Assembly: GCA_004295565.1 (NCBI GenBank)
Contig: AP019416.1
Coordinates: 2,418,001-2,482,000 of the forward strand
Length of the DNA stretch: 64,000 nt
Source: Vreelandella olivaria
GTDB taxonomy: Bacteria > Pseudomonadota > Gammaproteobacteria > Pseudomonadales > Halomonadaceae
Reading direction: 5' to 3'
The notes beneath the pieces are model-generated. The model had not been told where the DNA came from. It did no database searches and worked only from the letters and a program-made list of their open reading frames with translations. The position numbers were made by a program, and so were the translations under genes. Below, piece after piece: positions 1-8,694 of this stretch; the stretch's first letter is position 1; each line of letters begins with the position of its first letter.

Positions 1-93
1 TACCTTCCCGCGACCTATGACCAGACGGGGAGTTTGCAGGGCCACCCCGACCGCTTCACGACAAGCGGCCATGCAGGTGGTGGTCGCTACTGA
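1..93 (+). CDS. C-terminal end of an upstream phage gene (partial)
   Basis: The first frame is open from the window edge and stops with TGA at 91-93, giving about 30 residues (ending ..GHAGGGRY). It is probably the tail of a phage structural gene that starts outside the window. It overlaps the ATG at 71 of the next gene, so a frameshift joining the two cannot be excluded. Function not recognised. Confidence 0.3.
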   Translation, partial: YLPATYDQTGSLQGHPDRFTTSGHAGGGRY

Positions 94-416
94 GTCCTTG
101 ACCTTACCGACAGCGCGGCAGTGACCACACTCTCTCTACCTAACAACACCATGCTGTTTCCCGACGCTTTTGACCTGGTTATCACTGATGCAGACAGTGC
201 TGGGGAGTGCCAGAAATCCAGATTGGGCCCGACGACACTGCCCCAGCTGACTACTTGGCAGCCACCGCCATCAATAAAACGGCTATAGGCGAGCGTGAGA
301 GGTTTGAGCCTCTTATAAGCGACGGCGTTACAACGCTACGTGTCTCGGTGGTCGCTGCCGGTACCGGAACGCTGTCAGCCAAAGTGGTGGTGCGCGGCTA
401 CGTCATGGAGATTTAA
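71..416 (+). CDS. Small phage structural protein (frameshifted)
   Basis: An ATG at 71 opens a short frame. A second frame continues it through 'TTLSLPNNTMLFPDAFDLV' (about 121-205), and a third from 207 runs to TAA at 416 (..VVRGYVMEI). The pieces read as one protein of about 110 residues with two indels. It sits 3 bp before the next structural gene on the same strand, inside what looks like the tail-gene end of a prophage. I do not recognise the family. The open frame from 207 is clear; the N-terminus is uncertain. Confidence 0.45.
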
Positions 417-419
417 CCC

Positions 420-1138
420 ATGCTGAACAGCGATCCGCTCAATAGCCGTGCGCTGGGTTCACCCATGCCGCCAGAGGGCGGGATTGACTGTGTACCGATC
501 ATTAAACGGCTCCCCGGTAGCGTGCTGAATAGCTCGCCATTAGGCAGCTGGGCACTGAACGGCAGCGGCGGCACCATCGTCATCGGCTGCGATGATGGCC
601 CTCAAGGTGCGCTGTTTGATCCATTGGAGCGGGTGGAGGTGTATCTGCTGCTGATCGGTGAGTTGCGCGTGCCCATGTCATCGTTCCAAGCGACCATGCG
701 GCGCACCGGTAAATCCTTCCTGCAAGCCATTGTGCCCGCGGGTGACAGCGTATTGCCCGCCCTGGAGTATGGCGCACTGATGCAGGTGCAGCTGGGTTAC
801 TACTATCCCAGCGCTGATGAGTACGACGGCCTGGAAACCATCGCTCTGGCACCACTGGAACAAATTAGAAGCGATGAAGGCCCGACGCGTTTCACGCTAA
901 CGCTCAGTGGCTACGGTGACTTCCGCAAGCCGATCCCCGAGAACGCACATTGCAGGGCGTACAGACCCGGTCGATCAATCAAGGCGCCCGGCGTGTGCGC
1001 TGTAACGTCGATCTGCTGTTACGGCCTGACAACTACGCGGTTGATACCAACGGTGAGAGTTTCCGCGTGGGGCAGATCCAGTATTTTGTAAATGACACCA
1101 GCGCGGCCATGGAAGTGATCGAGGTGAGCAATGGGTAA
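420..1138 (+). CDS. Phage tail-region protein (frameshifted near 945)
   Basis: The frame starts at ATG 420 and reads about 175 residues in phase, then shifts near 945. From 950 the next frame completes the protein (..QIQYFVNDTSAAMEVIEVSNG) to TAA at 1136-1138, for a total near 239 residues. It is rich in beta-type segments and has no membrane helix. Its stop overlaps the ATG of the following gene by 8 bp, typical of translationally coupled phage morphogenesis genes. Position and style suggest a tail or baseplate-associated protein. I cannot name the family from sequence alone. Confidence 0.6.
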
Positions 1139-3031
1139 GGCGCGGATACTTGAAGCACATGGTGAAGGGCGCTACACGATAGAGATTATCGAAGCCCGTG
1201 AGCGTGCGGAGTTTGCAAAGCAGGAAGCCGAAGCGCGGATTCAAACGCTGAGAAGTGAAATCCTCTCCTGGAACAACGCATCACATCCGCGCAGGCCGCA
1301 GTTATCAAAGCCGCTGTCGCGCAGGATGCTGCCATTAACCAGTACCAGGAGGAAATGCAGGAGGCAGGGGAGTCCAGCGTTAACCTTGAAGCCTTTGCCG
1401 GTAAGCTGCTAGAGGCCGTTAGCCAACGGGATGCATTGCGAGCGGAGCTACGCAGCAAGGAGCTACGCATTGCCGCCGATGAAGCCCTGGTAGCTCGTGT
1501 CAATGCGCTACCACCGTTGCGCCAGGTGCAGGCCTGGTGTGCGGATTTCACGGAAGACTTGAGCGGTGAAGTCGCCACGGCGGAAGTACCCGGTGAAATA
1601 GGCAACGTTATTATCAAGCCTGGCTTTGAAGGTAACGCCTGGAGCGCCACGGAAGATGGCATCATGCAGCCCACACTGGCCAGTACTCCGGCCGCTACCT
1701 TCTACAACCTGGCTATGTTGCCCGGCTGGCAGAAGTGGCGGCCGACTTTCCGCATAGCCACCATTACCAGCCTGCAGGATGATACCTGCTCGATCAGTCT
1801 GGATGCGACCACCAGTAGCCAGCAGGGGCTGGGCGTTAATGCGCGTGCGAGCTATAGCAATGTGCCGATCCTGTACATGGACTGCAACGGTAGTGCCTTT
1901 GAAGTGGGCGATCAGGTGTTGGTGGCCTTTGCGGGGAATGTGGAAGGGCCAACGGTGGTGGGGTTTGAGCAGGCGCCGAAGGCATGCGATGGAATGGTTT
2001 ATATAACAACCTCAACAGAGCAGTGGGATAAGCCTGCCGTAAATTATGCGCTGGCTGAGTATTATGAGCACAGCTGGTTGGATCCGGATGTATTTGGCTT
2101 ACCTGTTGCGTCTGGCAGCTACCAAATACACAAGCAGTTAGTTCGCGATAACCTAGAAGCTAGCGTGGCTATTACTCACGACGACAGCTGGGCCTTCACA
2201 CACTCTATAACTACCCGTGAATCTGGCCTAGTAGTAGAAAGGCGAACCAACACTTGGTCGATCTCGCATGAGTGCCATGTATCTGGAAAAATTAAGCACT
2301 TTGGCAGGGATGTGCCGATTCAATATTTGGCGACGCTAAACAAAAACTTTTCTGTGAGCCGAGATGGCTATGAGCCGACAGATCCTAGTTTTTGGTCGCC
2401 CGAAGACTCTTTATCAAGGGTTTGTGGGTGGATGATGGAAGTCAATCCCAGCGAGCCATTCTTAGATATGCACGAAGCTTTCACACTGGGGGCTATGCTA
2501 TAGATCTGAAGAAGATTAGTGACTATATAACAACATCTTACTCCAGTTATAGCGAATGGATCACGTACTACCCCGTATTTTCTATCGTGACTATGAATGG
2601 CTTTTTGCTGATCTAAATCTCAGGGCCACACCAAGCCATTCAATATTCTACTACCCGACATGGTTAGCTTTAAGCACGAAGAGTTATCCGGCCTAACGAT
2701 GGTTTTTTCTTCTACAGGGCGGCCTACTTATGGTAGAGGCTCAGACTACTATTTACGTTTTGGTAAATTCGTGCCGTATTGGGATAAAATACGCTCTAAC
2801 ACAAACATTAGGCTAAGCGATTATGATCCTACTGGGTCAGAAAGGTGGGCACTTTCAAATAGGCTTACTGACGCCAAGCTCCATGTGTATGTAACGTTGA
2901 TAGAGCAAGATGGTGAGTTTGCGCGTGCCCCAACACCGGGAGCGGTCATGGATTATTATAAAAGAAATAAAATACGCGGACGGCAGGAGGATATACATGT
3001 AGATATGCCCGTGAGCATTAGCGTGCAGTAG
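1131..3031 (+). CDS. Large phage tail-region protein (several frameshifts)
   Basis: The gene starts at ATG 1131, overlapping the previous stop. About 40 residues of charged, probably coiled N-terminus follow, then frame changes near 1280, 2490 and 2630. The pieces join into one protein of about 630 residues ending at TAG 3031. The central part (1355-2503) is a continuous 382-residue frame containing 'LVAFAGNVEGPTVVGFEQAP', an OB/beta-type segment seen in tail-associated proteins. The C-terminal third is more AT-rich than the rest, consistent with a variable, possibly recently exchanged distal domain. No receptor-binding or enzyme motif is recognised. It is the last structural gene before the accessory cargo. 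Confidence 0.55.
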
Positions 3032-3414
3032 GCTAAAGTTGTATGCAGTTATAATAATAACTTTGCGTGGCCCACCTCGAGCACTCGGGTACTGATGACG
3101 CCAATAAAATGAACAGCCCTGTTGATGTAAGAAAAGGCTTACGAAAGCTGTAGCTGATATCTTAAATAATTATGCTGAATCCATTGCTATGCTTCAATTG
3201 TGACGCCAGGAACGCCGCTTTAAGCATGACGGACGTGGCACTCAAGGAAGATAGAGTAGCGAAAGGAGTCATGAGCGGCAGGGACGGTACATTCCCAGAT
3301 TTTCTACACATTGGCCTATTACCATTTTTTTGGTCTGCATAGTGGGGTAGGAAGCTAAAATAAATTCGAAACGTTAAAAATTAAAGCGTGGATGTAAAGT
3401 ATGATGTTGTGTAG

Positions 3415-3448
3415 CGCCTCCTAAGGAGGCGATTAATATGTATTAATC
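3415..3448. repeat. Two adjacent perfect palindromes
   Basis: CGCCTCC-TAA-GGAGGCG (3415-3431) is followed directly by GATTAATA-TG-TATTAATC (3431-3448). Both are perfect inverted repeats. They lie just downstream of the minus-strand gene ending at 3468 and could form its terminator, although neither is followed by a T-run. The rest of 3032-3467 holds no gene I can support. Confidence 0.5.
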
Positions 3449-3467
3449 TTATAATCTTGGAAAGAGA

Positions 3468-4155
3468 TTATTTTTTGAGTTGAACTTTTCTGTATATCAA
3501 ATCATGACTATTTTCAAGGTATACAAGCGCTTTTGTTTTCAGACAGGGTTTAAAGCTGTCGAAGTATCCGTTATCTAACAGCATTTTAAACATATTGTAG
3601 TTTTTGACTATAATTGGATGCGATATAATTACGGCATCTGATCTCTCTGCCTCATCAAGGTTCTCTATATAATAAACTAAGCTTACGTATTGTGCAGCAA
3701 TGGCTAGTAACTGTGGTTCTCCCTTCTTAGGGTGTTGCTATTAAAGAGTGCTTTAACTATAGGTATATTAGGGGCGTTGCCTATGGTCTGGTTGCTAATG
3801 GCTTCTATGTTTTCGTTAACAGATTGCAAGATGTAAAAGAAATTTTGTTTTGAATTGGATTTTTCTGTGAGTTTAACTTGTGTTGATAATGCATCGGAAG
3901 ATCTTTGCATCTCTATTCGGGATAGTTGTAGTTCACTACGTTGAAGCCTTAATGTGTCCGCTAACATCCAAACTGTAGCCAATGCGAATGAAACGCCAGC
4001 TGTGCCAGCCATATAACTGCCAAACTGCCCCCATACTTCTGGAGACTTCGATAAAGGGAGTTTAAGGACAACAAAAACCACCCGAAATAAGCAGCTAAAG
4101 AAATGCCTACGGAAATTCCAGCTAGGATTAGTGCATTTAATACCCTTTCTTTCAT
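3468..4155 (-). CDS. Two-helix membrane protein resembling phage abortive-infection (putAbiC-type) proteins, frameshifted
   Basis: Three consecutive frames join cleanly. Residues 1-35 come from 4155 (start MKERVLNAL, helix 1 'LILAGISVGISLAAYFGWFL'). The middle from about 4060 to 3725 reads 'WGQFGSYMAGTAGVSFALA', a second helix, then a charged coiled region (LRLQRSELQLSRIEMQ). From about 3722 an 80-residue frame ends ..YRKVQLKK at TAA 3468-3470. Total about 229 residues. The layout of one helix, a short W-x-x-F-G-x-Y turn, a second helix and then a long Q/L/E-rich helix is what I know from the putative phage abortive-infection family (PF16872-like). This is resemblance from memory, not a search. 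Location among prophage cargo fits a superinfection-exclusion or defence gene. The two frameshifts may be sequencing errors. Confidence 0.5.
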
Positions 4156-4183
4156 GTTTTAACTCAGTCAATATCTAATAATG

Positions 4184-5455
4184 TTATGTGATCGCAATAG
4201 CAAGCTCACTCCAGCTCGTAGTATACCTCGGTGTGCGATGTTCGCAACGCAACTCCCATGCGTTCATCTTCCTCGGCATCCCCAGCCGCACTGTGTTTTT
4301 GCCATGCTCTCTATTGAGCATATCCAGCGTGGCCATCAGCCTTTCATTCTTGGCTCGCTTCTCATCACTGATTGGCTCAGCCAGCAGCCCCAACTGCTCA
4401 TTATCGTGATCGCAGAGATCCATGAGCATGACACCGCATTTCTGGTACCGGATCCCTTCCTTAAATATTCTTTCCAATCCAGCCATCGCAGCCCGAACCA
4501 GTTCACGGCTATCGTCAGTCGGGTGGGGCAGTGGCACCACTAGGCTTTTACTGTAGCTAGGAAGGTCACTGCGAAATCGATTGGTACGCACGAACACCAT
4601 TATTGCCTGAGCTAAACCTTGCTGCTTACGCAATTTCTCACCTGCCCGGGAGGTGTGCACGCGGATCGCTTCGTGCAAATCTACTTTATTGCTGGTGAGG
4701 CGCCCAAAGCTGCGGCTGACCATGATTTGCTGTTTCGGCTGTGTCATATCGTCAAGCGGGATACAGTCATCGCCGCGTAGCTCCCAGACGATGCGCTCCA
4801 TGACTACCGAGAAGTGCTTTCGCAAGTGCTTTGGAGATGATTCGCGCAACTGCCAGGCTGTTTCAATTCCGAGGGTGCGGAGTCGAACAGCACTACGACC
4901 CGCCACTCCCCATATCTCGGTTACTGGTAATTGCTGAAGAAAGGCGCGTGTATCGTCGCTATCAGGATGCATGATAGCGACACCATCGAACCCTTTCTTT
5001 TTGGCCCGATGATTGGCGATCTTAGCGAGCGTTTTGCTGGTACTCAGACCAATGCTGATCGGAATGCCGGTATCCCTGCGCACCTGGTGCCGCATTGCCT
5101 GGCATCGCGCCTCAAGTGTGCCTGGATCGAACCCCCTCGAACGATAAAAACGATTCATCAATGCTATACACATCAACGTGCGGCGTGTGCTGGCTGAGAA
5201 TGTCAGTGACGCGGCGGCTCATATCACCGTACAGCGCATAATTCGAGCTCAACAGAATGCACTGGCGACGAATATAAGGGTCTATCTGGTGTGCGGGCAT
5301 GCCCATGGCTACACCAAGCTGTTTTATTTCAGCTGATCGCGCCACCACGCAGCCATCATTGTTAGACATCACGCCAACCGGCTGGCGTTCCAGTCTCGGG
5401 TTAAATACGCGCTCGCAGCTGACGTAAAATTATTGCAGTCGACCAGGGCGATCAT
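4184..5455 (-). CDS. umuC: UmuC, DNA polymerase V catalytic subunit (frameshifted)
   Basis: Y-family translesion polymerase subunit. ATG at 5453-5455 begins MIALVDCNNF. One T is missing from a T-run, which shifts the frame, then 'VMSNNDGCVVARSAEIK' and 'VYSIDESFL' (catalytic D-E pair) follow. A second shift near 5170 leads to a 330-residue frame with the helix-hairpin region and little-finger domain to TGA 4184. Total about 423 residues, the family's normal length. Its start overlaps the umuD stop by 4 bp (ATGA), so the two are translationally coupled. Transcription should start at the LexA-controlled promoter in front of the DUF1654 gene. Located in prophage cargo. It would be functional if the two indels are sequencing errors. 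Confidence 0.9.
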
Positions 5456-5900
5456 GTTGAGAATCCCGGAGCCAGTGAGTGAATATTGTGGGTGACCACG
5501 CCCCACACTTGGCACTCTTTGCCCTCAAGCGGGATTGGGCGAAATTCGGGATTTGAGGCAATTAGGTAAGGGCGGTTGCCGATCTTGCCTAGCTTTTACA
5601 CGTGAGCTCTCCATCAACACTCATAATCACGATATGGCCCGATTTAGGTTCAAGGGAGCGATCGACGATCAAGAGATCCCCATCGTAGATTCCGGCACCG
5701 GTCATCGATGTCCCCTTGGCGCGAAGGTAGTAGGTCGCGCTGGGGTGCTGCACGAGGTGATCGACAAGATCCAGCTCGGCTTCAAGGTAGTCATCTGCCG
5801 GGCTGGGAAAGCCGGTGCGCACCTCGCCTGCGGCTAGAGGCAATTTAAGCGGAGGAGAGGTGGTATCTACGCGTCCTAGTACCGAGAGATGCATACTCAT
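5452..5900 (-). CDS. umuD: UmuD, SOS mutagenesis protein / autopeptidase (frameshifted)
   Basis: LexA-like S24 autoprotease that activates polymerase V after RecA-stimulated self-cleavage. The start MSMHLSVLG at 5900 is preferred over the upstream alternatives because it overlaps the previous stop (ATGA) and has a GAGGAGA ribosome site. The cleavage region T|GFPSPADDY aligns with the C|GFPSPA site of E. coli UmuD. The nucleophile Ser lies in 'KGTSMTG' and the general-base Lys in 'GELTCKR'. A frameshift after that Lys (near 5589) is followed by an open frame ending 'WGVVTHNIHSLAPG' at 5452. About 149 residues, against 139 in E. coli. Prophage-carried SOS operon with umuC. Confidence 0.88.
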
Positions 5901-6126
5901 GCCATGCTCTCCTCGGGATTCCATGTGATACGTATATGCTCAGCGTCGTCGTCAATGGGGTAAGCGTCACGTTCTCGACGGTGCCCAGGTCAGCAAGCAT
6001 TTGTGCCCAATCTTCGGGGCTCTCATCTTCTCGGCGCTGGAGCTCGACACAGTGCTTTGACTGCGCTCCTGGGCTGCCGATCTCTTTCTGAACCCGCTTG
6101 ACTAGCTGCTCGTATGATTTTGACAT
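5897..6126 (-). CDS. DUF1654 small protein in the SOS operon (frameshifted)
   Basis: The start MSKSYEQLVKRVQ at 6126 has a GGAGAC ribosome site. The text 'SPEDWAQMLADLGTVENVTL' matches my memory of DUF1654 proteins (short, 70-85 residues, 'ESPEDW' motif), which are common in Pseudomonas and relatives beside SOS or LexA-type genes. A missing C in a C-run near 5960 shifts the frame, after which 'DDDAEHIRITWNPEESMA' ends at TGA 5897. It is the first gene of the operon, directly behind the LexA box, and overlaps umuD by ATGA. Function unknown. Context suggests a role in, or modulation of, the SOS response. Confidence 0.75.
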
Positions 6127-6144
6127 GAGCGTCTCCTTAAATAG

Positions 6145-6160
6145 CTGGTGATATATACAG
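6145..6160 (-). promoter_or_regulatory. LexA (SOS) box
   Basis: On the minus strand the site reads CTGTATATATCACCAG, which fits CTG-N10-CAG with the usual AT-rich centre. It lies 19 bp upstream of the DUF1654 start codon and is well placed to repress the DUF1654-umuD-umuC operon until DNA damage. Confidence 0.8.
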
Positions 6161-6254
6161 TATTTAGGGCGAAGTATATCTACCTGATGAGCTGCTTGCC
6201 AGTAATGAACTTGCAGCCCTAGTAAAGTTAGCCTTAAAATAGGTACGTTGTGTT

Positions 6255-6396
6255 TTCGCAAGCCCGATTAGCAGTCACAGAGGTTGCAGATCAGGCGAAA
6301 CGTTGGCGTACTACTGATTGCGAGTGTGATCGCAGCAGCCATTATTCCAGTGAACGTTCGCTAAGAGTTCGACTTGAGGCGTTTGATCAATGGATA
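6255..6396 (+). repeat. 142-bp direct repeat, copy 1
   Basis: The 142 bp are identical to 6707-6848 except for one base (G here, C there, in TTGGCGTAC/TTGGCCTAC). The copies are 452 bp apart. Each ends exactly at an ATGGATA start-codon context, with GAGG about 10 bp upstream. Copy 1 leads into the small membrane protein gene at 6390. In the second frame, copy 1 contains the C-terminal helix found at the end of that gene, so it may be the remnant of an earlier gene copy. Confidence 0.95.
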
Positions 6397-6816
6397 TTGG
6401 AAGCCAACGTGGGGCTTCCTACCCTATTGCTCAGGAAGCCAGTAAAGTTTGTTCAGCGGCCCGGAGCGTGAGTGCGGGATCGGAAGCACAAGATGCGCTG
6501 AGTTCAGGCGTTCTGCAAAATAACCACCCAGAACCGTTTAGTTTAGTTGGCTGGATAGGTAGCCTTACTTTATCGACGGTACTGAGCATTGCAGCGGTCT
6601 GGAATGTACTTAATGACAGTCCTCAAGCAGGCCTGGAAATGAGATACAAGGCGCATTCGATTATCATTAGCATTGAGGAAAGGCCCGTGAGTCATATGCT
6701 ACAGGATTCGCAAGCCCGATTAGCAGTCACAGAGGTTGCAGATCAGGCGAAACGTTGGCCTACTACTGATTGCGAGTGTGATCGCAGCAGCCATTATTCC
6801 AGTGAACGTTCGCTAA
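6390..6816 (+). CDS. Putative small membrane protein upstream of the reverse transcriptase
   Basis: ATG at 6390 lies in the end of repeat copy 1, with GAGG upstream. The frame is open through a polar N-terminus and a first helix 'LVGWIGSLTLSTVLSIAAVW' (about residues 53-72). Inside repeat copy 2 the protein can end two ways. In the same frame it continues to 6905 with polar sequence. One base out of phase it gives a strongly hydrophobic 'VGLLLIASVIAAAIIPVNVR' and stops at 6814-6816. I favour the second. The one base that differs between repeat copies is conservative there (V/L) but not in the other frame. However, both copies carry the same possible indel, so this is not settled. I do not recognise the family. 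Position suggests an operon with the reverse transcriptase. Confidence 0.4.
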
Positions 6817-6848
6817 GAGTTCGACTTGAGGCGTTTGATCAATGGATA
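6707..6848 (+). repeat. 142-bp direct repeat, copy 2
   Basis: Second copy of the 142-bp repeat. Here it holds the 3' end of the membrane-protein gene, a short leader with GAGG, and ATGGATA, which becomes the first in-frame ATG of the reverse transcriptase. Immediately downstream the sequence turns strongly AT-rich, so this copy marks the border of the reverse transcriptase insert. Confidence 0.95.
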
Positions 6849-8107
6849 GTGCCCGTCTATTCCCGCCTAAAGGGGTCTCAGGAGCATGGCGGGACAAGGG
6901 TGTGACGAAAAGTGCATTAGATATAACTGCCGATGTTCATAACCTTAGTAATGCTTGGCACAACCTATATTCCAAGACCTCAGTTAGAGGTAGATTAGTA
7001 ACTGGGGTTGATAAAATTAGTATTTTGGATTTTAAAGCTGCAGAAAAGAAACCTTACTTTCAATCTCCAAAAGTATAAAAATAAAAACTATAAGTTTTCA
7101 CCTTTAAGCCCTAAATTTGCTCCTAAAAGCGATGGGGGATTAGGGTTATATGCGTGCCTACTACTTTTGACAGGGTTGTTCAAAGGGCTTTAAGTAACAC
7201 TTTATTTGATCTTGGTTATTCTTTGAATAATTCAGTTAACCATGGGTTTGTAAGAAAAAGTCAGTTAAAACAGCGATCAATAAAGCAATTCAGGTTAGAG
7301 GTGATAATCCCTGGGTCTTTAAGGTAGATATTGCCGCTTTTTCGATAAGCTGGATCGTGGGCTTCTAGTAAATAAGATTAAAAGAAATTAAGCACAGATC
7401 ACTTCATGATATGCTTATTGAATCTGCTAGTCTTGAAATATCTGCTTATAAATCTGAAAAAGAAAAATATATGATTTAGGTATTGTGCAAGGTGTTGGGA
7501 TAAGGCAGGGAATGCCTCTCTCTCCATTTTTGCTAATCTTTACTTGAAAGAATTTGACGAATTTGTAGAGCGTGAAGGGCTGTCAGTCATACGCTATGCA
7601 GATGATATAATTGGCTTTGAAAATAGTCAAAATGAGTGTTTAGAATCAAAGGAAAAGTGTGAAGCTAAACTTTTAAGTATTGGTTTAAGCATAAAAGATG
7701 AAAAACAGTGATAGCAAGTCCGAATGAAACGGTGAGTTTTCTTGGATTAGGGATTTCTTACCAAAATTCAGGATATAAGGCTATCGTGACAGATGTTCAA
7801 CTTAAAAAATAGCAGAGAGAATTTCTCAATATTCTAATCTCGAATTTTGTGTGAGAAGGGGAGTAAATCTTAAGAATTTGTTAATAAGATTGGATCAGCT
7901 AGTCTACTCTTATGAAATAATTTATAGCGAAGCTTGTAATAGGTCTAGGCTTATAGATATTGTGAAAAGTTCTAAAGAGAAAGCACTAAAAGATCTTTTA
8001 GAAATAATTTCAATATAGATTATAATAAGTTAAGTAAAGATAAGAAAAATTCCTTGGTATGTATTCATTGTCATAATCGGCGCGTGGAGAGCCTTAATTT
8101 AGCTTGA
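6842..8107 (+). CDS. Reverse transcriptase of unassigned class (many frameshifts)
   Basis: About 420 residues when the frames are joined. The order of reverse transcriptase blocks is visible: 'TGVDKISILDF' near the start; 'RVICVPTTFDRVVQRAL' (7150-7200); 'NHGFVRK' and 'WVFKVDIAAFFDKLDRGLL' (first catalytic Asp, about 7310-7370); 'GIRQGMPLSPF' (7495-7530); 'VIRYADDIIGFE' (YADD catalytic box, about 7590-7625); and 'FLGLGISY'. The C-terminal part is short and ends with a 'CIHCHN' Cys/His pair. I see no maturase X domain and no HNH. QGMPLSP (not SQ) argues against a diversity-generating retroelement. Start is uncertain: ATG 6842 in the repeat, or GTG 6902. The region is markedly AT-rich against its neighbours, indicating transfer. 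About six frameshifts, mostly in A or T runs, may be sequencing errors or decay. Confidence 0.8.
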
Positions 8108-8187
8108 TTAGCTAATGTGAAATATAATTTAAGCATTAGAAGTGGCGAGAATATGGTTGCGAAAAAATTAAGTGCCTAATTTAGGGT

Positions 8188-8214
8188 GCCCCAAGGGTGC
8201 AAGCACCCTGGGGC
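8188..8214 (+). terminator. GC-rich hairpin downstream of the reverse transcriptase
   Basis: GCCCCAAGGGTGC-AA-GCACCCTGGGGC forms a near-perfect 12-bp stem with one bulged A, in otherwise AT-rich sequence 80 bp after the reverse transcriptase stop. No T-run follows, so it may be a terminator or a structured RNA element. Confidence 0.5.
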
Positions 8215-8220
8215 GAAGGC

Positions 8221-8370
8221 TCAAATTCTTGTCAGCACATATAAAACGCCCACTGCAGCCGGTATTGCCAGCCACACTGGCATAGCAAGCATGAAGGCAC
8301 CGAACAATGTGGCATATGCTACTGCCTTGGCATTGAGGCCTTCTGAGCGCGTTGTTGACGGGGTTTGCAT
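8221..8370 (-). CDS. 49-residue single-helix membrane protein
   Basis: ATG at 8368-8370 has a strong ribosome site (GGAGGG, 8 bp upstream). The N-terminus MQTPSTTRSEGLNAK is polar, followed by one long hydrophobic stretch (AVAYATLFGAFMLAMPVWLAIPAAVGVLYVL) to TGA 8221. A longer frame to 8502 exists, but the ribosome site decides for the shorter protein. It is read against the reverse transcriptase, at the very end of the element next to the att site. Function unknown; small helices of this kind occur as prophage lysis, exclusion or toxin peptides. Confidence 0.55.
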   Translation of the reverse strand: MQTPSTTRSEGLNAKAVAYATLFGAFMLAMPVWLAIPAAVGVLYVLTRI

Positions 8371-8694
8371 AAAGCTTCCCTCCAAGCAACTCCCCAAGGC
8401 TCTTAGAGAGTCGGGAAGGGGGCCCAGACCTGCCGTCTGTTGGAGTTTAAAGGCAGTCGACCTTGGCGACGGCACCCGACTGCATAACAGAGCCTCACCC
8501 AACGAAGCGATGGTAACCTAAGCACACATATCAGCAAAGTAGATAAAGGTAGTGTGTTCAAAATGTGCCAAAGGCCTGCCCTGTAATGTGACTAGCTGCT
8601 GAAATATGAGAAATTCGGTGGTTTGTTACACACTGCGCCCAGCGTGTTATGTATTTTAAATCAACAGCTTAAGTGTGGATTGGCCTTGGGATAT
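8371..8694. other. Gap with no supported gene
   Basis: The stretch carries the upstream region of the small membrane protein gene (minus) and an open plus frame (8186-8521) that I regard as a shadow. No conserved motif was seen. Confidence 0.4.

Noticed and set aside
3110-3350. Possible 23-residue peptide (ATG near 3270 with GAAAGGAG)
   Set aside because: Too short and without a recognisable pattern; could be chance in a non-coding gap.
6255-8107. Diversity-generating retroelement (template and variable repeat with a reverse transcriptase)
   Set aside because: The two 142-bp copies differ by one G/C change, not by scattered changes at adenines, and the reverse transcriptase has QGMPLSP rather than the SQ-type motif of DGR enzymes.
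6842-8220. Group II intron
   Set aside because: No maturase X or endonuclease domain, no domain V-like hairpin between the gene end and 8220, and the sequence after copy 2 starts GTGCC without the rest of the 5' intron consensus.
8186-8521. Plus-strand 111-residue frame
   Set aside because: It lies opposite the small membrane protein with the good ribosome site, has no initiation signal and overlaps the hairpin; treated as a shadow.
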